A stretch of DNA of 64,000 bases from Thalassobius sp050633445 (GCA_050633445.1 JBOEGN010000004.1:1-64000), one strand, 5' to 3'; numbered from the stretch's first letter, positions 1 to 8,546 are shown. A program made the numbers and translations. Notes: generated by a model from the sequence alone, not told the origin.

Positions 1-284
1 CTGGCGTCCCGTTGTGCGCCTCAGCGCCGCCGGCGAAGTGGGTTCTAAGGTTATACCCACATGCCCGCAACCTCTTTTTGCAAAAAACGTCATCTTTTTT
101 TGATATTTCTGAAAAACTGCACAAAAACAATGCCTTACACGCTACTCTTTTTGCCAACTTAGCGCTATCAATCGGCCGGGATGCTGCGCGGCGGCATTCA
201 CTGATTCACGATTTAGACTTATCCCCAGGGTTACCCACAAGATGGGCCCCAAATCACCGAGTCAGGACCGATTCACCCGGTGAA
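1..284. other. Non-coding left edge with DnaA-like words and GANTC cluster
   Basis: No convincing gene is seen in this stretch; the open frame from about 12 to 413 lacks a ribosome binding site and runs antisense into msrQ. Positions 70-135 are AT-rich for this genome. TTATCCCCA (219-227) and TTACCCACA (231-239) each differ by one base from the DnaA box TTATCCACA, and a weaker match lies at 53-61. GANTC words occur at 203, 259, 270 and 282, and continue into the end of msrQ at 302 and 342. An odd palindrome, GATTCACC-C-GGTGAATC, spans 270-286 and covers the msrQ stop codon. The role is unknown. Confidence 0.4.
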
Positions 285-884
285 TCACACCGGATTTCGG
301 CGACTCGCCCGCATCGGCAATCGAAAAGCCAGCAAACCGGTGATTCCTACCAGATACAGCACTGGCTCCAATTGGATGCCTTTGCGCAGCATGACGAAAT
401 GCACCGCGCTTAGCAGCACCACGGGATAGGTCAGCTTGTGAAGCTTCCTCCAGCGGACCCCTAACTTGCGGATCGAGACGTTGTTCGAGGTCACCGCCAA
501 AGGAATGCTAAGCACCAGCGCCATCATTCCGATCGTGATGTAGGGGCGCTTGATGATGTCCGCCCAGATCCGGGCAACGCTCCCTTGATCCAGAACCGCC
601 CAGACCATCAGGTGACAGACCACAAAGAAGAACGCGGTCAGTCCAATGGCTCGGCGGAATTTGAGCAGGTTCAAACCCAGATGGCGGCGCATAGGTGTCA
701 CCGCCAAACCAACAATCAACAGGATCAACGCCGTGATCCCGTATTCATGTTCCAACGCCTGGATCGGCTCGACCCCCAGTTGCCCCGTCAGACCCTGCCA
801 AAACAAAAGCCCGGCCCAAGCCGCGCCAGCCACATAGATCGTCCAGGCTGGCACACGGCGGAGTATACGGTTCACACGATCCAT
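285..884 (-). CDS. msrQ: MsrQ, heme-binding membrane subunit of the MsrPQ methionine sulfoxide reductase
   Basis: A 199-residue inner-membrane protein with about five to six hydrophobic helices, matching the ferric-reductase-like MsrQ/YedZ family in length and profile. In the family, MsrQ carries b-type heme and passes electrons from the quinone pool or flavin reductase to periplasmic MsrP, which repairs oxidised methionine in envelope proteins. The gene overlaps the end of msrP by ATGA at 882-885, so the two are translationally coupled and the subunit order msrP-msrQ is standard. Its stop codon lies inside a 17-bp odd palindrome, and no T-rich terminator is visible after it. Confidence 0.93.
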   Translation of the reverse strand: MDRVNRILRRVPAWTIYVAGAAWAGLLFWQGLTGQLGVEPIQALEHEYGITALILLIVGLAVTPMRRHLGLNLLKFRRAIGLTAFFFVVCHLMVWAVLDQGSVARIWADIIKRPYITIGMMALVLSIPLAVTSNNVSIRKLGVRWRKLHKLTYPVVLLSAVHFVMLRKGIQLEPVLYLVGITGLLAFRLPMRASRRNPV

Positions 885-1786
885 CAGAAGTGCTTGCTCA
901 GGTCCATGCCCTCGTAGAGCGAGGCGACTTCGGATTCGTATCCATTGAACATCAGGGTGTCCTGACGCTTCGAGAACAGCCCGCCTCCGACAACCCGTTC
1001 GGATGCCTGCGACCAGCGTCGGTGATCCACCTGCGGGTTCACGTTACTATAGAAGCCATACTCGTGCGGGATCAGCTTGTTCCAGCTGGTGGGCGGCTCT
1101 TTGTCTGTAAGAGTAATGCGCACCACCGACTTGATCGACTTGAACCCATATTTCCACGGCACCACCAGACGGATCGGCGCCCCGTTCTGATTGGGCATAT
1201 CTTTACCATACAAACCAGTAGCCATGATCGTCAGGGGATGGCGTGCCTCGTCCAGGCGCAGCCCCTCGACATAGGGCCATTCGATTGTCGAGAATTGCTG
1301 CCCGCGCATTTCGTCTGGCCGGTATAGGGTTTCAAAGGCCACATACTTTGCGCCCTCTTGTACCCCGGCCATATCCAAGAGGTCCGACAGCTCGAACCCG
1401 TTCCAGGGGATGACCATCGACCAGGCCTCGACACAGCGGAACCTATAGATGCGTTCTTCGATCGTCATCTTGGACAGGATGTCCCCCAGCGCATAGTCGC
1501 CCGGATTATCCACCATGCCGTCAATCTTGATCGTCCAAGGCGCGGTGGTCAACGCACCGGCATAGCGCGAGGGGTCTTCCTTGCCCGTGCCGAATTCATA
1601 GAAGTTATTATAGTTGGTGATGTCTTCCCAACTGTTGGGCTCCAACCCTTCGCTGGCCGAGGCCGGCGCGGCGACACCTGCCAGACCGATGCCAGCAAGG
1701 CCGGCCATGATCTGGCGGCGGTTCATATAGATAGGTTCAGGCGTGATATCCGCCCGGCTCAGGTTATTCGTCCAACGTTTGGCCAT
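884..1786 (-). CDS. msrP: MsrP, periplasmic molybdopterin methionine sulfoxide reductase
   Basis: A 300-residue protein of the sulfite-oxidase fold that reduces protein-bound methionine sulfoxide in the periplasm. A twin-arginine signal (NRRQIMAGLAG, about residues 22-32) is followed by a hydrophobic stretch and an Ala-rich cleavage region, as expected for a cofactor-loaded Tat substrate. Cys118 in FRCVEAWSM is the expected molybdenum ligand. The start at 1786 was chosen because AGAGGGA sits 5-6 nt before it; the longer frame to 1807 would place that RBS inside the coding region. It overlaps msrQ by ATGA. The Tat signal sits about 20 residues in, an N-terminal extension common in this family. 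Confidence 0.93.
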   Translation of the reverse strand: MAKRWTNNLSRADITPEPIYMNRRQIMAGLAGIGLAGVAAPASASEGLEPNSWEDITNYNNFYEFGTGKEDPSRYAGALTTAPWTIKIDGMVDNPGDYALGDILSKMTIEERIYRFRCVEAWSMVIPWNGFELSDLLDMAGVQEGAKYVAFETLYRPDEMRGQQFSTIEWPYVEGLRLDEARHPLTIMATGLYGKDMPNQNGAPIRLVVPWKYGFKSIKSVVRITLTDKEPPTSWNKLIPHEYGFYSNVNPQVDHRRWSQASERVVGGGLFSKRQDTLMFNGYESEVASLYEGMDLSKHF

Positions 1787-1812
1787 GGTCGTCCCTCTTT
1801 GATCCATTTCAA

Positions 1813-1842
1813 AGAAGATAGGCCGGCCCCTAAGGACCGGCC
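1813..1842 (-). terminator. Probable terminator of the glutamate-synthase-like gene
   Basis: A GGCCGG stem (1821-1826) pairs with CCGGCC (1837-1842) around a 10-nt loop. Read on the minus strand the hairpin is followed by TATCTTCTTT. It sits 40 nt after the stop of the upstream minus-strand gene and before the msrP ribosome binding site. The T tract is imperfect. Confidence 0.5.
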
Positions 1843-1882
1843 AACAAACTTCATCTCACGATGACGTGCCCAGATTGTAACG

Positions 1883-3373
1883 TTAAGAGGCATCCGCGTT
1901 GTAACTGGGGCGGATTTTATTCAGCGGGATCGAGTCGCCATTGGCCTGCACGATCCGCACATGCCGACGGCGCATAAGCCGAGGTTCCGCCACGCCAACC
2001 GAATGGGCGATGATCTCGACCTCTTTGATGACCGAGGTCGCGTAGTTTGCGACCTTCTTCCACTTATCTTCAACGACCAGCCCCCCCTGAAGCCGCGGGT
2101 CATGGGTGGTGATGCCAGTGGGACAGGTGTTCTTGTTGCACTTTAGCGCTTGGATACAGCCCAACGAGAACATGAACCCGCGCGCCGAAACGACAAAATC
2201 CGCACCTGCGCAGATGGCCCAGGCCACGTCGCCGGGATTCACCAGTTTACCGCTGGCAATGATGCGAATCCGGTCCTTCAGCCCATAGCGATCACGCAAA
2301 TCGACAATTCGCAGCAACGCCTCGCGCAGGGGCATCCCCACCAGGTCGATCAAGGGCATCGGCGCTGCACCGGTGCCGCCTTCACCTCCATCAATAGTAA
2401 TGAAGTCAGGCGCGCAATCTGAACCACGCTCGTTGATCAGCTGGAAAAGCTCCTCCCAAGCGTCGGACGAGCCAATGACCGTCTTGAACCCGCAGGGTTT
2501 GCCGGACACGTCACGAATATGACCGATCATATCCAGCAGGTCGCCAAAGCTGTCGATTTCAGCATGACGGTTGGGCGAGATACTGTCCTTGCCCAAAGGC
2601 ACCCCGCGAATACGCGAAATCTCTTCGTCGATCTTCTCGGCGGGCAGGATGCCACCTTTGCCGGGTTTTGCCCCCTGCGCCAGCTTCAGCTCGAACATCT
2701 TGACCTGCGGATGCTCGGCCACCTTACGCAGCTTATCGTCATCCAGATTGCCGTCGTGATCGCGGATACCGTATTTCGCCGTTCCGATCTGATAGACCAG
2801 ATCGCAGCCACCCGTCAGATGAAAGGGGGACATCCCACCTTCGCCCGTGTTCAACCAGATCCCCGCCCGCGCGGCACCACGGCTTAACGACTCGACGGCC
2901 GGACGCGAGATCGCACCATAGCTCATCCCCGAAATATGAAAGATCGACTTGGCATTATAGGGTATCGCGGCGGTCGGACCGATGATCATCGGCTTGGTGG
3001 CCGCGAACTCATCATCCAGCGGCGGAAAGCACGCGTTCACAAAAATCGGCGTCCCTGGAATCGACAGGTTCCGGGTCGAGCCAAAGGCCACCGTGTTCCC
3101 CTTGCCGCTGGTCGAATGGCGCACCCAATCCCGCTGCGCCCGGTTGAACGGCATCTCTTCACGGTCCATCGCAAAGAAGTACTGCCGGAAAAACTCGCCC
3201 AACGAGGTGAACAGATGCCGGAACCGCCCGATCACAGGATAATTCCGTCGGATTGCGTCCCCCGTTTGCGTTTTGTCGATGACAAAGAGGAAGATCGACG
3301 TCAGCGACGCAGCCCCCAAAGCAAAAACAAAGAGTAGCGCCAGAACGATCAACACATTCAACGCGAAGCCCAT
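1883..3373 (-). CDS. FMN-binding glutamate synthase family protein, membrane-anchored
   Basis: A 496-residue protein: one N-terminal hydrophobic helix (about residues 4-28), a linker, then the FMN-binding glutamate-synthase alpha/beta barrel. Family landmarks are the GGEGGTGAAP glycine-rich FMN/substrate loop and C406-x5-C412-x4-C417, the spacing of the 3Fe-4S cluster of GOGAT. It has no glutaminase domain and no beta subunit nearby, so it is not a complete glutamate synthase; members of this stand-alone family are uncharacterised oxidoreductases. The start at 3373 follows AAGGA at good spacing, and a longer frame to 3553 would run into the divergent gene. It shares a 115-bp promoter region with the DUF302 gene, containing a perfect 7-2-7 inverted repeat at 3424-3439. 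Confidence 0.85.
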   Translation of the reverse strand: MGFALNVLIVLALLFVFALGAASLTSIFLFVIDKTQTGDAIRRNYPVIGRFRHLFTSLGEFFRQYFFAMDREEMPFNRAQRDWVRHSTSGKGNTVAFGSTRNLSIPGTPIFVNACFPPLDDEFAATKPMIIGPTAAIPYNAKSIFHISGMSYGAISRPAVESLSRGAARAGIWLNTGEGGMSPFHLTGGCDLVYQIGTAKYGIRDHDGNLDDDKLRKVAEHPQVKMFELKLAQGAKPGKGGILPAEKIDEEISRIRGVPLGKDSISPNRHAEIDSFGDLLDMIGHIRDVSGKPCGFKTVIGSSDAWEELFQLINERGSDCAPDFITIDGGEGGTGAAPMPLIDLVGMPLREALLRIVDLRDRYGLKDRIRIIASGKLVNPGDVAWAICAGADFVVSARGFMFSLGCIQALKCNKNTCPTGITTHDPRLQGGLVVEDKWKKVANYATSVIKEVEIIAHSVGVAEPRLMRRRHVRIVQANGDSIPLNKIRPSYNADAS

Positions 3374-3423
3374 CACATATTCCTTTTGATATACGTCAAA
3401 GTGCGCAAGAAAGGTATCTGTCA

Positions 3424-3439
3424 GGTTTAACTTTAAACC
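3424..3439. promoter_or_regulatory. Perfect inverted repeat in a divergent promoter region
   Basis: GGTTTAA-CT-TTAAACC has 7-nt arms and lies between the divergent glutamate-synthase-like and DUF302 genes, where it could act on both as an operator. The regulator is unknown. It has no T tract and precedes both starts, so it is not a terminator. Confidence 0.45.
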
Positions 3440-3488
3440 GAACGCTCGCGCAGCCGGGCGCAACGTAACACTCGGAGGAGAATATACA

Positions 3489-3932
3489 ATGAAAGCTCTT
3501 GCACTGGCGGCGGGAATAATCCTGTCCGCAAGCAGCGCCATGGCCGACGGCATCGTCAGCTATACCACGGACGAGTCGTTCGACGATGTGGTGTTCGGAC
3601 TGGAAAACGCCATTCTGGACCAAGGGCTGGTGATTGACGGCACGTCTCATGTGGGCGAGATGCTGGAACGGACCCGCGCGGATGTCGGCTCGGATATCAC
3701 CGTGTTCACCAAGGCCGACGTCTACTCCTTTTGCTCGGCCAAACTCTCGCGCAAGGTAATGGAGGCCGATCCGATGAATATCCGCTTCTGTCCCTATGAC
3801 ATCTTCATCGCGCAGATGCCTGACAGCCCTGATGAAACCATAATCGGCTATCGCGAATTCCCCCAAGGCCCGATGCAAGAGGTGCAAGCCCTGCTGGACA
3901 CCATCGCTCGCTCGGCCATCGGACTAGACTAA
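3489..3932 (+). CDS. Secreted DUF302 domain protein
   Basis: A 147-residue protein with a clear Sec signal peptide (about residues 1-19, ending SSAMA-D), then a DUF302 domain beginning at the typical YTTDESFDDVVFGLENAI stretch. DUF302 proteins are small alpha/beta proteins of unknown function, often periplasmic and found near redox or metal genes. The ribosome binding site GGAGGAG lies 8 nt before the start. It is divergent from the FMN/3Fe-4S protein, so a shared redox or envelope role is possible but not shown. Cys residues at about 81 and 98 are the only ones in the mature protein. Confidence 0.85.
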   Translation: MKALALAAGIILSASSAMADGIVSYTTDESFDDVVFGLENAILDQGLVIDGTSHVGEMLERTRADVGSDITVFTKADVYSFCSAKLSRKVMEADPMNIRFCPYDIFIAQMPDSPDETIIGYREFPQGPMQEVQALLDTIARSAIGLD

Positions 3933-3939
3933 GCAAAAC

Positions 3940-3960
3940 GGCCTGGCTAGCGACCAGGCC
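3940..3960 (-). terminator. Terminator between convergent DUF302 and dGTPase genes
   Basis: GGCCTGG (3940-3946) and CCAGGCC (3954-3960) form a 7-bp stem with a 7-nt loop. Read on the minus strand it is followed by GTTTTG, so it best serves the dGTPase gene, but it could stop transcription both ways. Confidence 0.65.
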
Positions 3961-3984
3961 GACCCCCACTCGGGTTGCCGTGGG

Positions 3985-5325
3985 CTAGGTCCCGGAAACC
4001 ATGCTGGCGACCTCTAATGCATATCGGTCAGTCATCCCGGACACAAAGTCTGTCAGAGAATGCAGAGCCGTATAGGCGTCGGTCACATCACGCAGATCCA
4101 GATCGACCGTCCGGATAAGTTGACGCTCATAGTTCGGCAGGTCGCTTTCGCTCCAACTATTTTCTGACAGCTTCTGATAGACCGGCGAAAGCCCGTCCAG
4201 CACGGTATGAAGCACGTTCCGCCCCCGCACCTCTAGCTTGGTCTTGCGTGGTGCCGTGAACAGTTGATCCTCGGCCACTTTTCTAATGGCCGCAAACTCG
4301 GCCTTCTTCGAGGAAACCTCGACCAGAGAGCCCGAGAACTGCCCCGTCATTATGTCAGTGTAGTTTTCCTTGAACGCGTCAACGCAGGCCTCGATCGCGG
4401 CTCCAATGCTTTTTGCACGAAGGTAGGCGATTTCTTCATGCTCGGTATAGGAGGACAGATCTTTGTTCGACTTCCCGCCCAGGGGCTCTAAGCATTTTTT
4501 AACTTCGTCGAACCCAAGATCCCCGGCCGCGAAACCGTCTTCGGCGTCCACGATATTGTAACAAATGTCGTCTGCGGCTTCGACCAGGAACACCAAGGGG
4601 TGCCGACGCCACCAGTTCCCCTGACCCGTGGTTTCCCTAAGCAAGCCAAGTCGCTCGGCGACCGCAGCGAAATTGTCCGCCTCGCTGCCAAAAACGCCGA
4701 ACTTCTTCAGACCGCAATATTTGACATCACAGTTCACCTGCACATTCGCCGTCACCGGATATTTCGTGAAGGCGCCCAACACGCCGTTCGACAGGCGCAT
4801 CCCACCTTCGCCCCGGTACATCTCCAACCGGGTCAGAATCCGAAACCCCTGCGCATTGCCTTCGAATTTTTCAAACTCGGCGCGCAGGCTGTGGTCCACT
4901 TGCGCGAAAATTCCCTTAGGATCGGTAAATTTCGTCGAAAACCAATCGCCGATAGCCTCTTCGCCGGAATGCCCGAAAGGAGGGTTCCCAATATCATGGG
5001 CCAAACACGCCGCATGCACCATGCCGGCCAGCTTGTGGCGGTCTCCTGATGCGATTTCGCCGCTCTCTTCCAGCCAATGCCCAACGGCCATCCCAAGCGA
5101 GCGCCCTGCACTTGCGGTCTCGGCGCTGTGGATCAGCCTGTGATGGATGTGGTCGTGACTATAAAGAGGGTGGACCTGAGTCTTGTTGGCGAGCCTGCGA
5201 AACGGCGCTGAAAACACAATCCGATCTGCGTCTTGGACATATGTCGGTCGATGCGGCTGCTCGGGATAGTCCTTATCACCAAACCTGAGGGACGATAACA
5301 GCTGGTCCCATTCCATTTTACTCAC
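3985..5325 (-). CDS. dgt: Deoxyguanosinetriphosphate triphosphohydrolase (E. coli Dgt type)
   Basis: A 446-residue HD-domain protein predicted to hydrolyse dGTP to deoxyguanosine and triphosphate. Metal-binding residues appear as H66 (RLIHSAE) and H110-D111 in AHDIGNPPFGHSGE, with the FEGNAQ motif and a later EAADDICYNIVD segment supplying the remaining Asp. HDIGNPPFGH resembles the longer E. coli Dgt rather than the roughly 380-residue dGTPase-like proteins (HDLGHTPFGH) usual in alphaproteobacteria. The gene stands alone between two terminators. dGTPases of this kind can restrict phage replication, but no defence gene lies nearby, so nucleotide-pool control is the simpler reading. Confidence 0.88.
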   Translation of the reverse strand: MSKMEWDQLLSSLRFGDKDYPEQPHRPTYVQDADRIVFSAPFRRLANKTQVHPLYSHDHIHHRLIHSAETASAGRSLGMAVGHWLEESGEIASGDRHKLAGMVHAACLAHDIGNPPFGHSGEEAIGDWFSTKFTDPKGIFAQVDHSLRAEFEKFEGNAQGFRILTRLEMYRGEGGMRLSNGVLGAFTKYPVTANVQVNCDVKYCGLKKFGVFGSEADNFAAVAERLGLLRETTGQGNWWRRHPLVFLVEAADDICYNIVDAEDGFAAGDLGFDEVKKCLEPLGGKSNKDLSSYTEHEEIAYLRAKSIGAAIEACVDAFKENYTDIMTGQFSGSLVEVSSKKAEFAAIRKVAEDQLFTAPRKTKLEVRGRNVLHTVLDGLSPVYQKLSENSWSESDLPNYERQLIRTVDLDLRDVTDAYTALHSLTDFVSGMTDRYALEVASMVSGT

Positions 5326-5390
5326 TGACTTTTCCCCACCACATTACGCCCGTATTCTAAAGCCCATTAAAAACAATCAAAGCACGAAAA

Positions 5391-5417
5391 GAAAAGGCCC
5401 GCCAGTATCTTGGCGGG
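5391..5417 (-). terminator. Rho-independent terminator of clpB
   Basis: CCCGCCA (5398-5404) pairs with TGGCGGG (5411-5417) around a 6-nt loop. Read on the minus strand the stem is followed by CCTTTTCTTTT. It lies about 30 nt after the clpB stop codon. Confidence 0.88.
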
Positions 5418-5443
5418 TCTTAACGTTTTATAGGAGCGGCCCC

Positions 5444-8062
5444 TTAGTGGACGACGGCGTCTTGGGGCGGGTCCTGATTGGTGTTGCCGACACGTTCGCC
5501 GATAATCAGCCCCTCGGCCCCGGCGGTGACCGGCACAACGGCCCCATCCTTGATGTCGCCAGCCAGCAGAAGCTCGGCCAGAGGGTTCTGAAGGGCGCGT
5601 TGGATCACGCGCTTCAACGGACGTGCGCCGAAAACCGGATCATAGCCCTCGTCCGCCAGCCATTTCTGCGCGGCGTCATCCAGTTGCAGGTCGATCTTGC
5701 GCTGCGCCAGACGTTTGCCCAGCAGACCCAGCTGAATCTCCACGATCCCGGCCATGTCCTGACGGGCCAGACGATCAAAGATGATCAGCTCGTCCAGACG
5801 GTTCAGGAATTCGGGGCGGAAATGCGCCCGCACTGCATCCATCACGTCGCGCTTGGCGTCGGCACTGTCCGAGCCTTCGGGCAGTTGGCTCAGCGCCTGC
5901 GCGCCGAGATTCGAGGTCAGGATGATCAGCGTCTGTTTGAAGTCCACGGTCCGGCCCTGACCATCGGTCAGCACGCCGTCATCCAGCACTTGCAGCAGCA
6001 CATTGAATACGTCCGGATGCGCCTTTTCGACCTCATCGAACAGCACCACCTGATAGGGGCGACGGCGCACGGCCTCGGTCAGGACACCGCCTTCGTCATA
6101 GCCGACATAGCCCGGAGGCGCTCCGATCAGACGCGCGACCGAGTGTTTCTCCATGAACTCGGACATATCAATGCGCACCATGGCACTGTCGTCGTCGAAC
6201 AGAAACTCGGCCACGGCCTTGGTCAGCTCGGTCTTACCCACGCCGGTCGGGCCAAGGAACAGAAACGAGCCCAAAGGCCGGTTTTCGTCGTTCAGCCCAG
6301 CGCGGGCACGGCGCACGGCGTTGGCGACGGCCTTAACGGCCGCATTCTGGCCGATGACGCGCTTATGCAGGCCGTCTTCCATCGACAGCAGCTTTTCGCG
6401 TTCGCCTTCCAGCATTTTCGCGGTCGGAATGCCCGTCCAGCGTTCCACCACCTGAGCGATCTGTTCAGGGCGCACGGCCTCTTCGACCATGACGCCCTGT
6501 TCCTCGGCCTGTTCGGCCTCGGTCAGCTGTTTTTCCAGGTTCGGAATCACGCCATAGGACAGCTCTCCGGCCTTGGCCAGATTGCCCTCGCGCTTGGCGA
6601 TTTCCAGATCGGCGCGGGCCTTGTCCAGCTGTTCCTTCAGATCGCGAGCCCCGGCAAGCTTATCGCGTTCGGCCTGCCATTTAGCCGTCATTTCGGACGA
6701 GCGATCCTGCAGATCAGCCAGTTCCTTTTCCAGCGTTTCCAAGCGGTCCTTGCTGGCGGCGTCATCCTCCAGCTTCAGGGCCTCAACCTCGATCTGCATT
6801 TGCAGGATGTTGCGGTCCAGTTGGTCCAGTTCTTCCGGTTTGCTGTCCACCTCCATCCGCAGGCGGCTGGCGGCTTCGTCCATCAGGTCGATCGCCTTGT
6901 CGGGCAGGAACCGGTCGGTGATATAGCGGTGGCTCAGCGTCGCCGCAGAGACCAGCGCGGAATCCGAGATCCGCACACCGTGGTGCAGCTCGTATTTTTC
7001 CTTGATGCCGCGCAGAATGCTGATGGTATCTTCGACCGTGGGTTCTTCGACCACGACGGGCTGGAAACGGCGGGCCAGGGCCGCGTCTTTTTCCACGTAT
7101 TTGCGGTACTCATCCAGCGTGGTCGCACCGATACAGTGCAGTTCGCCCCGCGCAAGCGCTGGCTTGATCAGGTTCGCCGCATCCATCGCACCATCGGATT
7201 TACCCGCGCCAACAAGCGTGTGCATCTCGTCGATGAACAGGATGACCTCGCCGGCGGCTTCGGTCACCTCGGTCAGAACGGCCTTCAGGCGTTCTTCGAA
7301 CTCACCACGATATTTTGCACCGGCGATCAACGCCCCCATGTCCAGCGCCAACAGTTTCTTATTACGCAAGGATTCAGGCACATCGCCGTTGATGATGCGC
7401 AGGGCCATGCCCTCGGCGATCGCGGTTTTACCCACGCCGGGTTCGCCGATCAGCACCGGGTTATTCTTGGTCCGGCGCGACAGAACCTGCATCGAGCGGC
7501 GGATTTCCTCGTCGCGGCCAATGATTGGGTCGATCTTGCCCTCTTCGGCGGCCTCGGTCAGGTCACGCGCGTATTTTTTCAACGCGTCATAACCCTCTTC
7601 GGCCGAGGCACTGTCAGCGGTGCGGCCCTTGCGGATGTCATTGATTGCGCTGTTCAGTTTCTGAGGCGTCACGCCCCCGGCCACCAGCGCATCCTTGGCC
7701 TTGGATTTGACCATGGCCAGCGCCATCAGCACGCGTTCGACCGGCACAAAGCTGTCGCCGGCTTTCTTGGCGATCGCTTCGGCCTCGGCCAGCACCTTGC
7801 CGGCCAGATTATCCAGATAGACCTGCCCCGCGTCACCAGACACTTTGGGCAGTTTGTCGACGGCAGCATTCACCGCCTCGATCACTGCGGGGGCATTTCC
7901 GCCCGCGCTGTTGATCAGGTTGGCGCTTAGCCCCTGATCGTCGTCCATCAATGCTTTTAGAATGTGTTCGGGCAATAGCCGTTGATGGCCTTCCCGCATG
8001 GCGATCGTCTGAGCGGCCTGAATGAAACCGCGCGACCGCTCCGTGAACTTGGTTAAGTCCAT
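5444..8062 (-). CDS. clpB: ClpB ATP-dependent disaggregase
   Basis: An 872-residue Hsp100 chaperone that, as a hexamer with DnaK, pulls polypeptides out of aggregates after heat stress. Domains in order: Clp N-domain (about 1-150), first AAA+ module with Walker A GEPGVGKT at 206-213, a coiled-coil middle domain (about 400-530) that docks DnaK, second AAA+ module with GPTGVGKT near 605, and the C-terminal D2-small domain. The start at 8062 follows AGAAGGAGAG; the longer frame to 8149 has no RBS. A heat-shock-like promoter lies at 8137-8169 and a strong terminator follows the gene. Length is normal for ClpB. Confidence 0.97.
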   Translation of the reverse strand: MDLTKFTERSRGFIQAAQTIAMREGHQRLLPEHILKALMDDDQGLSANLINSAGGNAPAVIEAVNAAVDKLPKVSGDAGQVYLDNLAGKVLAEAEAIAKKAGDSFVPVERVLMALAMVKSKAKDALVAGGVTPQKLNSAINDIRKGRTADSASAEEGYDALKKYARDLTEAAEEGKIDPIIGRDEEIRRSMQVLSRRTKNNPVLIGEPGVGKTAIAEGMALRIINGDVPESLRNKKLLALDMGALIAGAKYRGEFEERLKAVLTEVTEAAGEVILFIDEMHTLVGAGKSDGAMDAANLIKPALARGELHCIGATTLDEYRKYVEKDAALARRFQPVVVEEPTVEDTISILRGIKEKYELHHGVRISDSALVSAATLSHRYITDRFLPDKAIDLMDEAASRLRMEVDSKPEELDQLDRNILQMQIEVEALKLEDDAASKDRLETLEKELADLQDRSSEMTAKWQAERDKLAGARDLKEQLDKARADLEIAKREGNLAKAGELSYGVIPNLEKQLTEAEQAEEQGVMVEEAVRPEQIAQVVERWTGIPTAKMLEGEREKLLSMEDGLHKRVIGQNAAVKAVANAVRRARAGLNDENRPLGSFLFLGPTGVGKTELTKAVAEFLFDDDSAMVRIDMSEFMEKHSVARLIGAPPGYVGYDEGGVLTEAVRRRPYQVVLFDEVEKAHPDVFNVLLQVLDDGVLTDGQGRTVDFKQTLIILTSNLGAQALSQLPEGSDSADAKRDVMDAVRAHFRPEFLNRLDELIIFDRLARQDMAGIVEIQLGLLGKRLAQRKIDLQLDDAAQKWLADEGYDPVFGARPLKRVIQRALQNPLAELLLAGDIKDGAVVPVTAGAEGLIIGERVGNTNQDPPQDAVVH

Positions 8063-8136
8063 GGCTCTCTCCTTCTTATAAGCGTCCGGTTTTCGCGATG
8101 CCCGCCCATGCGGCACATCCTTGTTCGGACCTTGCC

Positions 8137-8169
8137 TTATAGTTGGCAATCCTTTCCAGCCGCTTCAAG
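8137..8169 (-). promoter_or_regulatory. Possible RpoH (sigma-32) promoter of clpB
   Basis: On the minus strand CTTGAA (8164-8169) is followed 21 nt later by CTATAA (8137-8142) within CCAACTATAA, about 75 nt before the clpB start. The -35 word matches the heat-shock consensus well; the -10 match is partial and the spacing long. Heat-shock control of clpB is established in other bacteria; the site itself is inference. Confidence 0.4.
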
Positions 8170-8262
8170 GGTTCCATGCGCCCTTGAGGATAATTTTTCA
8201 CCCCTCAGCAACCAGAGCTTAACCGTCCCTGCGTTAGGCAGGGATCGTAAGGGGGCCGCGGC

Positions 8263-8484
8263 ATGAATGTAACGGAAATCTCGGTCTGTCGCCTGCCTGG
8301 CACCACAGCGGATGGGGGCATTCGGGGCATCGTGACAATCCAGACGGATCGTAAGCGCAATCATATTCTTCAGTGCCATGTGCCTGCGCCCGGCCCCAAA
8401 GGTGCACGCGCAGCGCTGATCGCCGACGCTCTGCGCCAGTTATCGCGAATGCCTGAACACCGCAGGCTGCGCGTTGCGGGCTAG
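8263..8484 (+). CDS. Small hypothetical protein upstream of pyrF
   Basis: A 73-residue basic protein without signal peptide or membrane helix. I do not recognise a domain. A ribosome binding site AAGGGGG lies 9 nt before the ATG, and the gene sits between the divergent clpB promoter and pyrF with 62 nt to the pyrF start. The C-terminal half (ALIADALRQLSRMPEHRRLR) looks helical. It could be a conserved small protein or a spurious frame; the RBS and the otherwise empty position favour a real gene. Confidence 0.5.
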   Translation: MNVTEISVCRLPGTTADGGIRGIVTIQTDRKRNHILQCHVPAPGPKGARAALIADALRQLSRMPEHRRLRVAG

Positions 8485-8546
8485 GCTTGACGCCCCTGCC
8501 CGATCCCGCGAAAAGGGCGCAACCCATATAGAGTAGGAGCGCCCCA

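Noticed and set aside
12..413. An open frame at the left edge
   Set aside because: No ribosome binding site, no domain, and it overlaps the 3' end of msrQ in antisense.
3985..5325. Anti-phage defence island around the dGTPase
   Set aside because: All neighbours are housekeeping genes and there is no mobile element or other defence gene.
5447..7930. An 827-codon open frame antisense to clpB
   Set aside because: It mirrors the clpB codon pattern in a GC-rich genome, has no recognisable domain and no ribosome binding site; clpB is complete on the other strand.
8487..8532. Sigma-70 promoter for pyrF from TTGACG and TATAGA
   Set aside because: The two words are good, but the spacer is 34 nt, far from the usual 16-18.
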